Shown here: piece by piece, positions 8,712 to 17,123 of the stretch | Numbering within the stretch: position 1 is the stretch's first letter | How the letters are laid out: every line of letters starts with the position of its first letter | Assembly: GCA_025450315.1 (NCBI GenBank) | Contig: JANWHQ010000045.1 | Location: 62,001-126,000 of the forward strand | Source of the DNA: Caulobacteraceae bacterium | Lineage (GTDB): Bacteria; Pseudomonadota; Alphaproteobacteria; Caulobacterales; Caulobacteraceae | Reading direction: 5' to 3' | Length of the DNA stretch: 64,000 nt | Notes under the pieces: model-generated | The model's database searches: none | What the model was told of the DNA's origin: nothing | The model's input: the letters and a program-made list of their open reading frames with translations, nothing else | Position numbers and translations under genes: made by a program

Positions 8712-9601
8712 GCGTCGCCGTGCACGCCTTCGGTGAAGCCCAGCCGGCCGCGCGGGCGCTGGCCGAGCGGCTCGGCCTGACCTGCGCGCTGGTGGCGACA
8801 CATCGGTTTCCCGACGGCGAGTTGCTGGTCACCGTGCCGGCGCCCGCCGAGACGGTGATCGTCTATCAGGGCCTGGACCGGCCCAACGACAAGCTGGTCG
8901 AGTTCGTGCTGGCGGCCGAAGCGTGGCGGCGGCTGGGGGCCCGGCGGCTGGTGCTGGTCGCGCCCTACCTCGCCTATATGCGCCAGGATCGGGCGTTCAT
9001 GCCCGGCCAGGCGATCAGCCAGCGCGCCGTCGCCCGGCTGCTCGAGGGGCTTTTCGACCGGCTGGTGACGGTCGACGCCCATCTGCATCGCACCCACAGC
9101 CTGGCCGAGATCTTCGGCGGCATGCGCGCCGAGAACCTGTCGGCCGGCGCCGTGATCGGCCAATGGCTGGCGAAAGAGACATCACCTGCCGAGACCCTGC
9201 TGGTGGGCCCCGACGAGGAATCCTCGCCCCTGGTCAAGGACGTGGCCGCCCGCTTCGGCGCGCCCTGGACCACCTTCGTCAAACAGCGCCAGGGCGATGC
9301 GACCGTCCGGCTGCAGGCGGCAAGGCCCGATCTCATCGGTGGGCGGAAGGTCGTGCTGGTGGACGACATCTGCTCCAGCGGCGCGACGCTGATGTCCGCG
9401 GCCCGCGAGCTCCAGGCCGCCGGCGCCGCCGAGGTGCGCGCCGTGGTGGTCCACGCCCTGTTCGATGGGCGGACGGCCGCCCGGCTGAGGGCGTCCGGGG
9501 TGACCCACATCGCCTCCACCGACTCCGTCCTTCATCCCACCAACTGCATCGAGCTGGCGCCGCTGCTGGCGTCCGCCCTGGCCGACGAGGTCTCCGCATG
9601 A
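8708..9601 (+). CDS. ribose-phosphate pyrophosphokinase homologue
   Basis: 297 residues of the PRPP synthetase family. RFPDGE, the YMRQDRAF ATP-binding loop and the PRPP-binding motif KVVLVDDICSSGATL are present. It is slightly shorter and more divergent than housekeeping Prs, so it is probably a second, specialised copy. It may interconvert ribose 5-phosphate plus ATP and PRPP plus AMP; next to an AMP phosphorylase and acetate kinase, running toward ATP from PRPP is conceivable. Translation begins at GTG 8708, overlapping the previous stop as GTGA, and its own stop overlaps the next ATG as ATGA, so three genes are coupled. Confidence 0.85.
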   Translation: MSVAVHAFGEAQPAARALAERLGLTCALVATHRFPDGELLVTVPAPAETVIVYQGLDRPNDKLVEFVLAAEAWRRLGARRLVLVAPYLAYMRQDRAFMPGQAISQRAVARLLEGLFDRLVTVDAHLHRTHSLAEIFGGMRAENLSAGAVIGQWLAKETSPAETLLVGPDEESSPLVKDVAARFGAPWTTFVKQRQGDATVRLQAARPDLIGGRKVVLVDDICSSGATLMSAARELQAAGAAEVRAVVVHALFDGRTAARLRASGVTHIASTDSVLHPTNCIELAPLLASALADEVSA

Positions 9602-11199
9602 GCATCAGGCTTCACTTCCACGGCGCGGCCGGCGGCGTGACGGGCTCGTGCTTCCGCCTGGAGACGGGCGAGGCGTCCCTCCTGGTGGACTGCGGCATGT
9701 TCCAGGGGCCCAAGACCGCCAAGGAGCTGAACTACCGGCCCTTCCCCTTCGACCCCAGGCGCATCGACGCCGTCCTGCTGACCCACGCCCACGTCGACCA
9801 TTCCGGCCTGCTGCCGAAACTGATGCTGAACGGGTTTGCGGGACCGATCCTCGCCACCGCCGGCACGCGCGACCTGTGCGCGGTCATGCTGCCGGATTCC
9901 GGCGGCATCCAGGAGCACGAGGTCGAGATGCTCAACCGTCGCTTCCAGCGGCGCGGGCGCCGGCCGGTGGAACCGATCTACACGGCGGCGGACGCGGCCG
10001 ACTGCATGCGTCTGTTCTCCAAGGTGAAGTACGACGACTGGATCGACGTGGCCAAGGGCGTGCGGGCCAGGTGGTGGGACGCGGGTCACATCGTCGGCTC
10101 GGCCTCGATCGAGATGGAGATCGCCGGCGAGGGCGGCCCCACGCGGCTGCTGTTCTCCGGCGACATCGGACCCGGCCATAGCGACTTCGTCGGCGATCCG
10201 ACGGCGCCCTCGGGCCTCGACCACCTGATCATGGAGTCGACCTATGGCAAGACCGAGCGACCGGTCCTCACCACCGCGGACCGGCGCCGGGTGCTCGCGC
10301 AGGAGGTGGCGGCGGCCCATGCCCTGGGCGGGCCGCTGGTCATTCCGGCGTTCGCGGTGGAGCGCACCCAGGAGCTGATCACCGACCTGCTGGCGGTGAT
10401 GCGCGACGGCTCGGCGCCGTCCGGCCCGATCTTCCTGGACTCGCCCCTGGCCGTGAAGGCCACCGAGGTGTTCCTCGAACGCGGCTGGAACCCGGCGGCC
10501 GGCGAGAATCCCTTCTCTCCCTTGAAATCGTCGGGCCAGCTCCACACCACCGAGTCGGTCGACGAGAGCAAGGCGCTGGAGCGGGTCACCGGTTGGCACG
10601 TGATCGTCGCCGCCAGCGGCATGTGCGACGCCGGCCGCATCCGGCACCATCTGAAGCGGCTGCTCTGGCGGCCGCAGGCGACGGTGATGCTGGTCGGCTA
10701 TCAGGCGACCGGCACGCTCGGCCGGCTCCTGCAGAACGGCCAGCGGCATGTGCGCATCCAGGGCGAGGATATCCGCGTGCGCGCCGCCATCCGCAGCCTT
10801 CAGGCCTATTCCGGGCATGCCGACGCACCGGCGCTCGCCGCCTGGGCCAAGGCGCGCATGCCGATCGCCGGCCAGATCTTCCTGGTGCACGGCGAGCCGG
10901 ACAGCCGCCAGGCCCTGACCCAGCGCCTGGTCGAGGCGGGGGTCGCCGCGGCGACGATCAACGCCCCGGAGATCGACGACAGCTTCAGCCTGGCCGGCCG
11001 GGCCTGCGAGCCGGTGGGAGAGACCCATCGTCTGGCCGCCGGCGCGGCGGGCGCGCCCGACTGGCACAATGCCCGGGCGCAGCTGCTGCTGGATCTGGAC
11101 GAAACCTTGGAGAACGCGCCGGACGACGCCGCGCGGCGCGCGCTTCTCGGCCGGCTTCGGACCGCGATTGAGGCGCCGCCGGGGGCGCCGGCAGCCTGA
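9598..11199 (+). CDS. beta-CASP metallo-beta-lactamase RNA exonuclease
   Basis: 533 residues. The metallo-beta-lactamase domain has the zinc motif LTHAHVDHSG (H63, H65, D67, H68), further ligands in GHIVGSAS and LLFSGDIG, then a beta-CASP domain (PAFAVERTQEL, IVAASGMCDAGRI, AYSGHADAPAL) and the C-terminal LVHGEP motif. This is the bacterial CPSF73/YSH1-like RNase group that cuts or trims RNA. Its start overlaps the prs-like stop by four bases (ATGA). In this operon it could supply nucleotides for the phosphorylase. A C-terminal tail (about 465-533) beyond the family core has no recognised domain. It converges with pfkB, leaving one base between stops. Confidence 0.9.
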   Translation: MSIRLHFHGAAGGVTGSCFRLETGEASLLVDCGMFQGPKTAKELNYRPFPFDPRRIDAVLLTHAHVDHSGLLPKLMLNGFAGPILATAGTRDLCAVMLPDSGGIQEHEVEMLNRRFQRRGRRPVEPIYTAADAADCMRLFSKVKYDDWIDVAKGVRARWWDAGHIVGSASIEMEIAGEGGPTRLLFSGDIGPGHSDFVGDPTAPSGLDHLIMESTYGKTERPVLTTADRRRVLAQEVAAAHALGGPLVIPAFAVERTQELITDLLAVMRDGSAPSGPIFLDSPLAVKATEVFLERGWNPAAGENPFSPLKSSGQLHTTESVDESKALERVTGWHVIVAASGMCDAGRIRHHLKRLLWRPQATVMLVGYQATGTLGRLLQNGQRHVRIQGEDIRVRAAIRSLQAYSGHADAPALAAWAKARMPIAGQIFLVHGEPDSRQALTQRLVEAGVAAATINAPEIDDSFSLAGRACEPVGETHRLAAGAAGAPDWHNARAQLLLDLDETLENAPDDAARRALLGRLRTAIEAPPGAPAA

Positions 11200-11200
11200 G

Positions 11201-12172
11201 TTAGGCCCGCGCCCGTTCGGGCCTGGCGTCGTCCGCGACGTCCTGCAGGATCACCTGCGGCAGCAGACGCCGAACATCGGCCGCCCGGCAGAGCTCGGTC
11301 CCCGACGCCAGCAGGGCGGCCGAACCGCCGGCCACGCCATAACGGAAGGCCTCCTCGAGGTCCTTGCCCGACGCCAACGCCCAGACCATCGCGCCCAGGA
11401 AGCTGTCGCCGGCGCCTATGGTGCTCGCGGCGGTGATCGGGAGCGCCTGGGCCCGGATCGCGCGATCCGCCGTCACCAGCAGCGCACCGTCCGCGCCCAG
11501 CGTCAGGGCCACCGCGCCGACCCGGCGCTGCTGGACCAGCTCGCGGCAGGCGCGGACCATGGATGGCTCATCGGGCAGGGCCTCGCCGGTCAGCTCGCGC
11601 AGCTCGCCGAGGTTGGGCTTGATCAGCTGAACGGGCCGATCCAGGGCCGCCTTCAGCGCCAGCCCCGAGCAGTCGAGCGCGAGGCGCGCACCCCAGCTGT
11701 CCACGATCTCCGCGATGCGGGCGTAGAAGTCGCTCGGAACACCGGGCGGCAGGCTGCCGCTGGCGCAGACGAAGTCGGGCTGCCCGTCGAGCCGGGCGAA
11801 CGTCTTCAGGCACTGCATCCACTCCGCCCCGTGCAGATGCGGTCCGGGCAGGACGAAGCGGTATTGCTCGCGCGTCGACTCGTCGACCACGCTGACGTCC
11901 TCGCGCGTCTGGCCCAGGATCGGCACGGTCACGCTGTCGATACCCTCCTCGTCGACGAGCTGCCTCAGCATCTGACCGACCAGCCCGCCCACGGGATAGA
12001 TGGCGGTCACATCCGCCCCCAGCCGCCGGGCGACCCGGGCGACGTTCAGGCCGCCGCCGCCGGCGTCACGGCGCCCCATCCGGCATCTCAGCTTGCGCGT
12101 CGGCTCGACGCACTCGGCCGACGTCGAGACGTCGATGGCGGGATTCATGGTGAGGGTGACGATGCGCGGCAT
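11201..12172 (-). CDS. PfkB-family sugar-phosphate kinase (1-phosphofructokinase/6-phosphofructokinase 2-like)
   Basis: About 323 residues of the ribokinase fold. The N-terminus IVTLTMNPAIDVSTS and GGGGLNVARVARRLG match PfkB/FruK/LacC, and TIGAGDSFLGAMVWALASG holds the catalytic Asp and anion hole. It probably phosphorylates fructose 6-phosphate or a related sugar phosphate with ATP. I prefer ATG 12172 because a GGAGAG site lies just upstream; ATG and in-frame codons to 12196 are also possible. Two FixK-like boxes lie 48 to 88 bases upstream in the region shared with the PAS gene. Its position among hypoxia genes recalls pfkB in mycobacterial dormancy regulons. Confidence 0.88.
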   Translation of the reverse strand: MPRIVTLTMNPAIDVSTSAECVEPTRKLRCRMGRRDAGGGGLNVARVARRLGADVTAIYPVGGLVGQMLRQLVDEEGIDSVTVPILGQTREDVSVVDESTREQYRFVLPGPHLHGAEWMQCLKTFARLDGQPDFVCASGSLPPGVPSDFYARIAEIVDSWGARLALDCSGLALKAALDRPVQLIKPNLGELRELTGEALPDEPSMVRACRELVQQRRVGAVALTLGADGALLVTADRAIRAQALPITAASTIGAGDSFLGAMVWALASGKDLEEAFRYGVAGGSAALLASGTELCRAADVRRLLPQVILQDVADDARPERARA

Positions 12173-12219
12173 GGGGCTCTCCTGCGCCAGCATCATCCTT
12201 CGACCGGAGTCGCCCCGCC

Positions 12220-12233
12220 TTGAGGAAGGTCAA
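12220..12233. promoter_or_regulatory. FixK/FNR-like box
   Basis: TTGAGGAAGGTCAA, a 14-bp near-palindrome, lies in the 139-base divergent gap between pfkB and the PAS gene, 48 bases from the pfkB start. Confidence 0.55.
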
Positions 12234-12246
12234 GTCGGCGGGGCGG

Positions 12247-12260
12247 TTGACCCGCATCAA
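12247..12260. promoter_or_regulatory. FixK/FNR-like box
   Basis: TTGACCCGCATCAA, matching TTGAT-N4-ATCAA at nine of ten arm bases. It lies 52 bases before the PAS protein start, the better placed of the two sites for that gene. Confidence 0.65.
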
Positions 12261-12311
12261 TGAGGCCTGGGCCACGGGCGCCTAGGAAGGGCGCCGATAG
12301 AGGCCACAGCC

Positions 12312-12788
12312 ATGATCGCCCGCACCATCATCCAACGCCGCGCCCGGACCAGGCCCCCCTACCCGCTTCCCGCCCACCTGACGCCGGAGCTGGCGCGGGT
12401 CCACGCCTACTGGGGCGGACTGCTTCGCGGCGGCGCCCAGATGCCGTTCTGGGACGATCTGAGGCTGACCGACCTGGCCGACCTGGCAGGCCGGCTGCTG
12501 CTGGTGGACGTGTTCGAGCGGCCGGCGCGCTTCCGGATCAACGAAGTGGGTTCGGAGCTTTCCACGGCGCCGGTCGCGGGCCGATTCCTGGACGAAGTGA
12601 AGCTCGAGGCGCCGCTGGAGTACCTGGCCTCGCAGTGCAGCGCGACGGTGGAGTGCGGCGCGCCGACCTTCTTCCGCGCCGCCGCGGAGCGAGCCGAGAT
12701 CATGGCGGCGCCCTATGGCCGCCTGCTGCTGCCGCTGTGGGGCGATGGGCGGATCGGGCTGTTGCTGGGCGCGGTCGAGTTCGGCTGA
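12312..12788 (+). CDS. PAS-domain protein of unknown role
   Basis: 158 residues, cytosolic. After about 30 variable residues the sequence LARVHAYWGGLLRGGAQMPFWDDLRLTDLADL and the following strands fit the PAS_5-like domain seen alone in many alphaproteobacterial proteins of similar size. No kinase, HTH or cyclase domain follows, and no obvious haem or flavin ligand can be picked out. It faces pfkB across a region with two FixK-like boxes and converges with ppsA (34-base gap). It could be a signalling partner in the low-oxygen response, but nothing in the sequence names its target. Confidence 0.75.
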   Translation: MIARTIIQRRARTRPPYPLPAHLTPELARVHAYWGGLLRGGAQMPFWDDLRLTDLADLAGRLLLVDVFERPARFRINEVGSELSTAPVAGRFLDEVKLEAPLEYLASQCSATVECGAPTFFRAAAERAEIMAAPYGRLLLPLWGDGRIGLLLGAVEFG

Positions 12789-12822
12789 GACGACCCGGTC
12801 AAGGCCGACATCCCGACCGGAC

Positions 12823-15261
12823 CTAGGCCGGCTCCCTGGCCGCTTCGGCCGCCGCGTCGATGCGGGCCTCCGCCTTGGCCGCGATCCTGATCGTGCCGGC
12901 CAGGCTGGACGGATTCACGCTGATCGACTCGATGCCCCAGCCGATCAGGGCCTCGGCCACCTCGGGATAGCTGGCCGGAGCCTCTCCGCAGATCCCGATG
13001 TGGCGGCCATGCCGTTTGGCCCCGGCGACCGCCAGCCGCATCATCTCCAGGACGCCCGGATCGCGCTCGTCGAAGTCGAAAGCGACGATCTCGGAATCGC
13101 GGTCCACGCCCAAGGTCAGCTGGGTCAGGTCGTTGGAGCCGATCGAGAACCCGTCGAACAGCCTGGCGAAGGCGTCGATGCGGATCACGTTGTTGGGAAT
13201 CTCGCACATCACGAACACCTGCAGGCCGCGTTCGTGGCGCCTCAGACCATGACCGGCCATGGCGGCCAGCACGCGCTTGGCCTCGGTCTCGGTGCGCACG
13301 AAGGGGACCATCACCCGCAGGTTGGTCAGGCCCATGTCGTCGCGCACGCGCTTCAGGGCGGCGCACTCCAGGGCGAAGCCCGCGGCATAGGCCGGATGGT
13401 CGTAGCGGGAGGCGCCGCGGAAGCCGATCATCGGATTGTCCTCGGCCGGCTCGAAGTCCCTGCCGCCCAGCAGGCCCGCGTATTCGTTGGTCTTGAAGTC
13501 CGAGAGCCGGACGATGACGGGCCGGGGATAGAAGGCCGCGGCGATCACGCCCACGCCCTCCGACAGCCGCTCGACAAAGAACGCCGCCGGGTTGGCGTGG
13601 CCGCGCGTGCGCCGGGCGATGGCCGCCCGCGCACGGGCCGAGGTCACCTTCGCAGGATAGGCCAGGGCCATGGGATGGATGCCGATGTCGCGCTGGATGA
13701 TGAACTCCATCCGCGCCAGGCCGACCCCGGCGCTGGGCAGGGCGGCCAGGTGGAAGGCCTGGTCCGGATCGCCCAGGTTCAGCATGATCTCGGTCTTGGG
13801 ATGCGGCAGGGCGGCCAGATCGATGGCCACGGTCTCGAACGGCGCCTCGCCCTCCAGCACCCGGCCCTCCTCGCCGTCCGCGCAGGAAACCGTCACCCGC
13901 ATGCCGGTCTTCAGCCGGTGGGTGGCGTCGCCCGTGCCGACCACGGCCGGCACGCCGAGCTCGCGGGCCACGATGGCCGCATGGCAGGTCCGTCCGCCCC
14001 GGTCGGTGACGATCGCCGCGGCCGTCTTCATGACCGGCTGCCAGTCCGGCGTGGTGTTGGAAGCGACCAGCACCTCGCCGGGACGGAAGCTTGACAAGTC
14101 GCGTGCGGATGCGACCACCCGCACCACGCCCGAGGCGATCTTCTCGCCGACCGCGCGGCCCACCGTCAGCACCGGGGCCGATCCGGTCAGCCTGTAGGTC
14201 TCGAAGCTGGCCGCCGCCCGGCGGGACGCCACCGTCTCCGGGCGCGCCTGGACGATGTAGAGCTGGCCGTCGACGCCGTCCTTGGCCCATTCGATGTCCA
14301 TGGGCGTGGGCCGGCCGGCCTTGGCGGAATAGTGGTCCTCGATGGCGATGGCGTAGCCCGCCAGTGCGAGGGCCTCCTTGTCGGAGATGCAGAAGCGCGA
14401 GCGCTCCGCCCGCGAGGTCGGACGATTGCAGGTGACGTCGCGACCCTTGCCGCGCGCCCCATAGGTCATCCGCAGCTGCTTGCCGCCCAGGCTCCGGCGC
14501 AGCACCGCCCGGAAGCCTTTCCGGTAGGTGGGCTTGTGCACATAGAACTCGTCGGGATCGATGCGCCCCTGGACGATGTTCTCGCCCAGCCCGTAGCCGG
14601 CGGTGATGAACACCACTTGGCGGAAGCCGCTTTCGGTATCCAGGGTGAAGATGACGCCGCTGGCCCCGAGGTCGGACCTGATCATCTTCATCACCGCGAC
14701 CGAGAGTGCGACCTTGAAGTGGTCGAAGCCGTTGTCGATCCGATAGCCGATGGCCCGCTCGGTGAAGATCGAGGCGAAGCAGCGGCGGCAGGCCTCGAAC
14801 ACCTGCGCCTCTCCGGCGATGTTCAGGAAACTGTCGTGCTGGCCGGCGAAGCTGGCGTTGGGCAGGTCCTCCGCCGTGGCGGAGCTGCGCACGGCGACGG
14901 AGAAGTCACGGCCGCAACGACGCTTGAGCTCGCGATAGGCCTGGACGATCGCCTGGCGCAGGACGGGCTGGTCGGTGGCGTCGTAGACGATCCGGCGCGC
15001 CTCGGCCGCGCGAGCGGCCAGAAGGTCGACGTCCGTCTTACCGAGGCCGTCCAGCAGCCGGTGCAGGGGCGCCCATGCGCCCGCGGCGGTCAGCGCCTCG
15101 CGGTAGGCGTCGGCGGTGATGGCGAAACCGTCGGGGGTCTTCACCCCCTCGGATGCGAGCGAGGAATAGAGCTCGCCCAGCGAGGCCGTCTTGCCGCCGA
15201 CGGAGGGGACGTCCTCCGCGCGGATGTCCTGGAACCATCGGATGAAATGCGGCGCGGCCAT
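12823..15261 (-). CDS. ppsA: phosphoenolpyruvate synthase
   Basis: 812 residues with the normal PEP synthase domain order: ATP-grasp domain (VGGKTASLGEL at the N-terminus, VRSSATAEDLPNASFAGQHD), the phospho-His swivelling domain (GGRTCHAAIVARELGVPAVVG), and the PEP/pyruvate TIM barrel (VMVPFVRTE, CEIPNN, GSNDLTQLTLGVDRDSE). It converts pyruvate, ATP and water to PEP, AMP and phosphate. It lies downstream of hsp20 on the same strand, but a strong intrinsic terminator stands between them, so it probably has its own promoter or depends on read-through. The normal domain order here contrasts with the permuted relative at 55952. Confidence 0.93.
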   Translation of the reverse strand: MAAPHFIRWFQDIRAEDVPSVGGKTASLGELYSSLASEGVKTPDGFAITADAYREALTAAGAWAPLHRLLDGLGKTDVDLLAARAAEARRIVYDATDQPVLRQAIVQAYRELKRRCGRDFSVAVRSSATAEDLPNASFAGQHDSFLNIAGEAQVFEACRRCFASIFTERAIGYRIDNGFDHFKVALSVAVMKMIRSDLGASGVIFTLDTESGFRQVVFITAGYGLGENIVQGRIDPDEFYVHKPTYRKGFRAVLRRSLGGKQLRMTYGARGKGRDVTCNRPTSRAERSRFCISDKEALALAGYAIAIEDHYSAKAGRPTPMDIEWAKDGVDGQLYIVQARPETVASRRAAASFETYRLTGSAPVLTVGRAVGEKIASGVVRVVASARDLSSFRPGEVLVASNTTPDWQPVMKTAAAIVTDRGGRTCHAAIVARELGVPAVVGTGDATHRLKTGMRVTVSCADGEEGRVLEGEAPFETVAIDLAALPHPKTEIMLNLGDPDQAFHLAALPSAGVGLARMEFIIQRDIGIHPMALAYPAKVTSARARAAIARRTRGHANPAAFFVERLSEGVGVIAAAFYPRPVIVRLSDFKTNEYAGLLGGRDFEPAEDNPMIGFRGASRYDHPAYAAGFALECAALKRVRDDMGLTNLRVMVPFVRTETEAKRVLAAMAGHGLRRHERGLQVFVMCEIPNNVIRIDAFARLFDGFSIGSNDLTQLTLGVDRDSEIVAFDFDERDPGVLEMMRLAVAGAKRHGRHIGICGEAPASYPEVAEALIGWGIESISVNPSSLAGTIRIAAKAEARIDAAAEAAREPA

Positions 15262-15286
15262 GGTCTTCCTCGACGGGGCGAGAGGG

Positions 15287-15333
15287 AAAAAGGGGGCGCT
15301 CCTCGCGTTTTGGGGCGACGGGGGAGCGCCCCC
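15287..15333 (-). terminator. intrinsic terminator after hsp20
   Basis: On the minus strand an 11-bp perfect stem (arms 15323-15333 and 15292-15302, GGGGGCGCTCC/GGAGCGCCCCC) is followed by five U's. It begins 11 bases after the hsp20 stop and ends 26 bases before the ppsA start. Confidence 0.8.
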
Positions 15334-15343
15334 AGCCGACGGC

Positions 15344-15823
15344 TCAGGCCGCAGGCTTCACTTCGATCTTCTTGGCCTGGGCCTTGGCCGGGGTGGGGAT
15401 GGTCACCTTCAGCACGCCCTTGGACATGCTGGCCTTGATGTCGTCGGTCTTCACCGACTCCGGCAGCCGGATCGAGCGCGAGAACGAGCCGTAGCCCCGC
15501 TCGACGAAGCGGTAGTTCTTGTCCTTCTGCTCGCTCTCGAACTTCTTCTCGCCGCTGACGGTGAGGACCCCGTCCGCCACCGAGACGTCGATGTCCTTTT
15601 CCTCGAGCCCCGGCAGCTCGACGGTGAGCTCCAGGCCGGCCGGGGTCTCGGCCAGGTCCATCTTGGCCTTGATTTCGGCCATGGTGCGGGTGGGCGTGAA
15701 GGCGGGCGAGAAATCGTCGAACAGACGATCGATCTCGCGCTGCAGCGATCCGAAGACGTGGGGGAAGTGCCGCGTCGGAACCGGGGCGCCTTGTTTGACG
15801 GGAACTTGGGCGGAAGCGGTCAT
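15344..15823 (-). CDS. Hsp20/alpha-crystallin small heat shock protein
   Basis: 159 residues: a short N-terminal arm, the alpha-crystallin domain (about 50-140; ELPGLEEKDIDVSVADGVLT, FSRSIRLPESV) and a C-terminal extension. Family members hold unfolding proteins as large oligomers without ATP. The start ATG 15823 is chosen because GGAGG lies seven bases before it; an in-frame upstream start at 15922 would add residues unlike the family. A FixK-like box is 56 bases upstream, so oxygen control is as likely as heat control, as with the dormancy-linked alpha-crystallins of other bacteria. Confidence 0.92.
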   Translation of the reverse strand: MTASAQVPVKQGAPVPTRHFPHVFGSLQREIDRLFDDFSPAFTPTRTMAEIKAKMDLAETPAGLELTVELPGLEEKDIDVSVADGVLTVSGEKKFESEQKDKNYRFVERGYGSFSRSIRLPESVKTDDIKASMSKGVLKVTIPTPAKAQAKKIEVKPAA

Positions 15824-15878
15824 AGCAATCCTCCGATTGGCTGAGGGTTCACTGAACTTCGGTCGCGCCGGCTGCGCC

Positions 15879-15892
15879 TTGACCCAGCGCAA
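15879..15892. promoter_or_regulatory. FixK/FNR-like box
   Basis: TTGACCCAGCGCAA, 14 bp, keeps TTGA and CAA ends with one weak arm. It is 56 bases upstream of the hsp20 start and just beyond the end of the host-attachment gene. Confidence 0.5.
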
Positions 15893-15940
15893 TTGTCGGC
15901 CGCAATTTCCCTGCGGAACCACGGCGACCGGCGGGCGGGA

Positions 15941-16375
15941 TCAGCCCCGCTCCAGCCGGCGCAGCCATCCGCCGAGCTCATGGTCGGGCGTCTTGGTCAG
16001 GTCCTTGCCGAGGGTCCGCGCCAGCATGGCGGCGGCGCTGGGACCAAGCCGCTGGCGGATCGCGCTGAGCATCCGCGGCGGCGCGATCACGGCCAGGCGC
16101 TCCAGGCGGCCGGCCTGGGCCTCGGCGTTGATCTCGCGCGCGAGGTCTTCGGCGAAGCGGAGGCGGCGCTGGCTGCTGACGGTGTCCCGCGCCTCGACGT
16201 TGAACCGCTGGCCGCTGTGGCCTTCGAAGACCACGCCCTCGGGATGGCTCCGCTGCGGCTCAGAGGCGAACAGCTCCCTGACTGTCACGAAGTCGTCGGC
16301 CTCGTCCGAACGCCGGACCCATCTGGCCCGGGCCCCGTCGGCGATGATGAACTCGGTTCTCAGGGGCTTGATCAT
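15941..16375 (-). CDS. host attachment protein family (baeRF-like) protein
   Basis: 144 residues. The start PLRTEFIIADGARARWVRR, the middle RFAEDLAREINAEAQAGRLERLAVIAPP and the end LGKDLTKTPDHEL match the small proteins annotated as host attachment protein, later grouped with bacterial and archaeal eRF1-like (baeRF) domains. That suggests contact with ribosomes or tRNA rather than a proven role in attachment. The ATG at 16375 overlaps the stop of the preceding gene (ATGA). It is the last gene of a three-gene operon whose promoter holds two FixK-like boxes, so a role in hypoxic translation control is plausible. Confidence 0.75.
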   Translation of the reverse strand: MIKPLRTEFIIADGARARWVRRSDEADDFVTVRELFASEPQRSHPEGVVFEGHSGQRFNVEARDTVSSQRRLRFAEDLAREINAEAQAGRLERLAVIAPPRMLSAIRQRLGPSAAAMLARTLGKDLTKTPDHELGGWLRRLERG

Positions 16376-16878
16376 GGGGCGGCTCCAGTCAGATGGGTCG
16401 CGGGCGCCAGAATCCGGCGCTCGAATTCGCTGGCGCACCACTCCTCGACCTGCCGCAGGTTCGCGCTCGACAGGAAGGTCGCCCGCAGTTTCGACCACTC
16501 GTCGGAGGCCTGGGCGATGTGCCGCTCTCGCAAGGGCAGCTGCAGGAGGCGGCGCTGGAACACGCGCGCCTCCTCCGGCGCCGCGTCGCGGATCAGGTCC
16601 TCCAGCCGGGGACGGACCGATCCGATGGTCGCGGCGGACCGGGCGAGCACATAGTCGAGGGTGGTGACGATCCGAAGCAGCGACGCGAACAGCCGCGGAC
16701 CGGGGTCCTGGGTCAGCTCGGCGCCGAGCTTGCGCAGGTTGGCCACCTCTCCCTGGGACGTGGCCTCGGTGGCGTAGCGCAGCACCGAAGAGACGATCTC
16801 CGGACGAACGGTTCTGGGCAGGTGGGCCAGGAAGTCGAAGACGATGCCGGCGATGTCCCAGCCGTCGCGGATGCTCAT
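16372..16878 (-). CDS. hypothetical protein, mostly helical
   Basis: 168 residues, soluble, with no recognised family. The sequence is rich in Arg, Leu and Glu and looks almost all helical (for example ERRILAPA and LEDLIRDAAPEEARVFQRRL). It has no Cys pair, signal peptide or membrane segment. It overlaps both neighbours by ATGA junctions, so all three products are probably needed together. The context is a FixK-box operon with a host-attachment/baeRF protein. Being short and helical, it could be an adaptor, but this is a guess from shape only. Confidence 0.65.
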   Translation of the reverse strand: MSIRDGWDIAGIVFDFLAHLPRTVRPEIVSSVLRYATEATSQGEVANLRKLGAELTQDPGPRLFASLLRIVTTLDYVLARSAATIGSVRPRLEDLIRDAAPEEARVFQRRLLQLPLRERHIAQASDEWSKLRATFLSSANLRQVEEWCASEFERRILAPATHLTGAAP

Positions 16879-17042
16879 GGCCGGCGCTCCGCCGCCAAAG
16901 GCCGGCGGCTGGAAGCTTGGAGCGCGAGGTGGAGGCCCGCGGCGGCGGCCACGCCCATGTAGACGCAGAGCAGCCGGGCGTGGTCCATCGCGTGCACGAC
17001 CCCCGCCAGGACGTCGGGGGACAGGATCGTCCTTGCAATCAT
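16875..17042 (-). CDS. small membrane-associated hypothetical protein
   Basis: A 55-residue frame starting at ATG 17042, which has AAGGAG nine bases upstream; a longer reading to 17105 lacks such a site. Residues about 19-42 (HARLLCVYMGVAAAAGLHLAL) are hydrophobic enough for one membrane helix, followed by a basic tail. No family is recognised. It is the first gene of the three-gene operon, 50 bases downstream of a FixK-like box, and its stop overlaps the next start as ATGA. Confidence 0.6.
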   Translation of the reverse strand: MIARTILSPDVLAGVVHAMDHARLLCVYMGVAAAAGLHLALQASSRRPLAAERRP

Positions 17043-17091
17043 GACCTGGCTCCTTCGCCCGCGACGAAAGACCTGGGCGCCGAACCGCGCC

Positions 17092-17105
17092 TTGAGCCGG
17101 ATCAA
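17092..17105. promoter_or_regulatory. FixK/FNR-like box
   Basis: TTGAGCCGGATCAA matches the FNR/FixK pattern at nine of ten arm bases and lies 50 bases upstream of the minus-strand operon start at 17042. Confidence 0.65.
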
Positions 17106-17123
17106 CTTCCCGGGCGCGCCGGG

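Noticed and set aside
12789-12822. CCGGTC/GACCGG repeat between the PAS gene and ppsA as a two-way terminator
   Set aside because: Six-base arms with a 14-base loop and no U-run on either strand make it weak and likely chance in GC-rich DNA.
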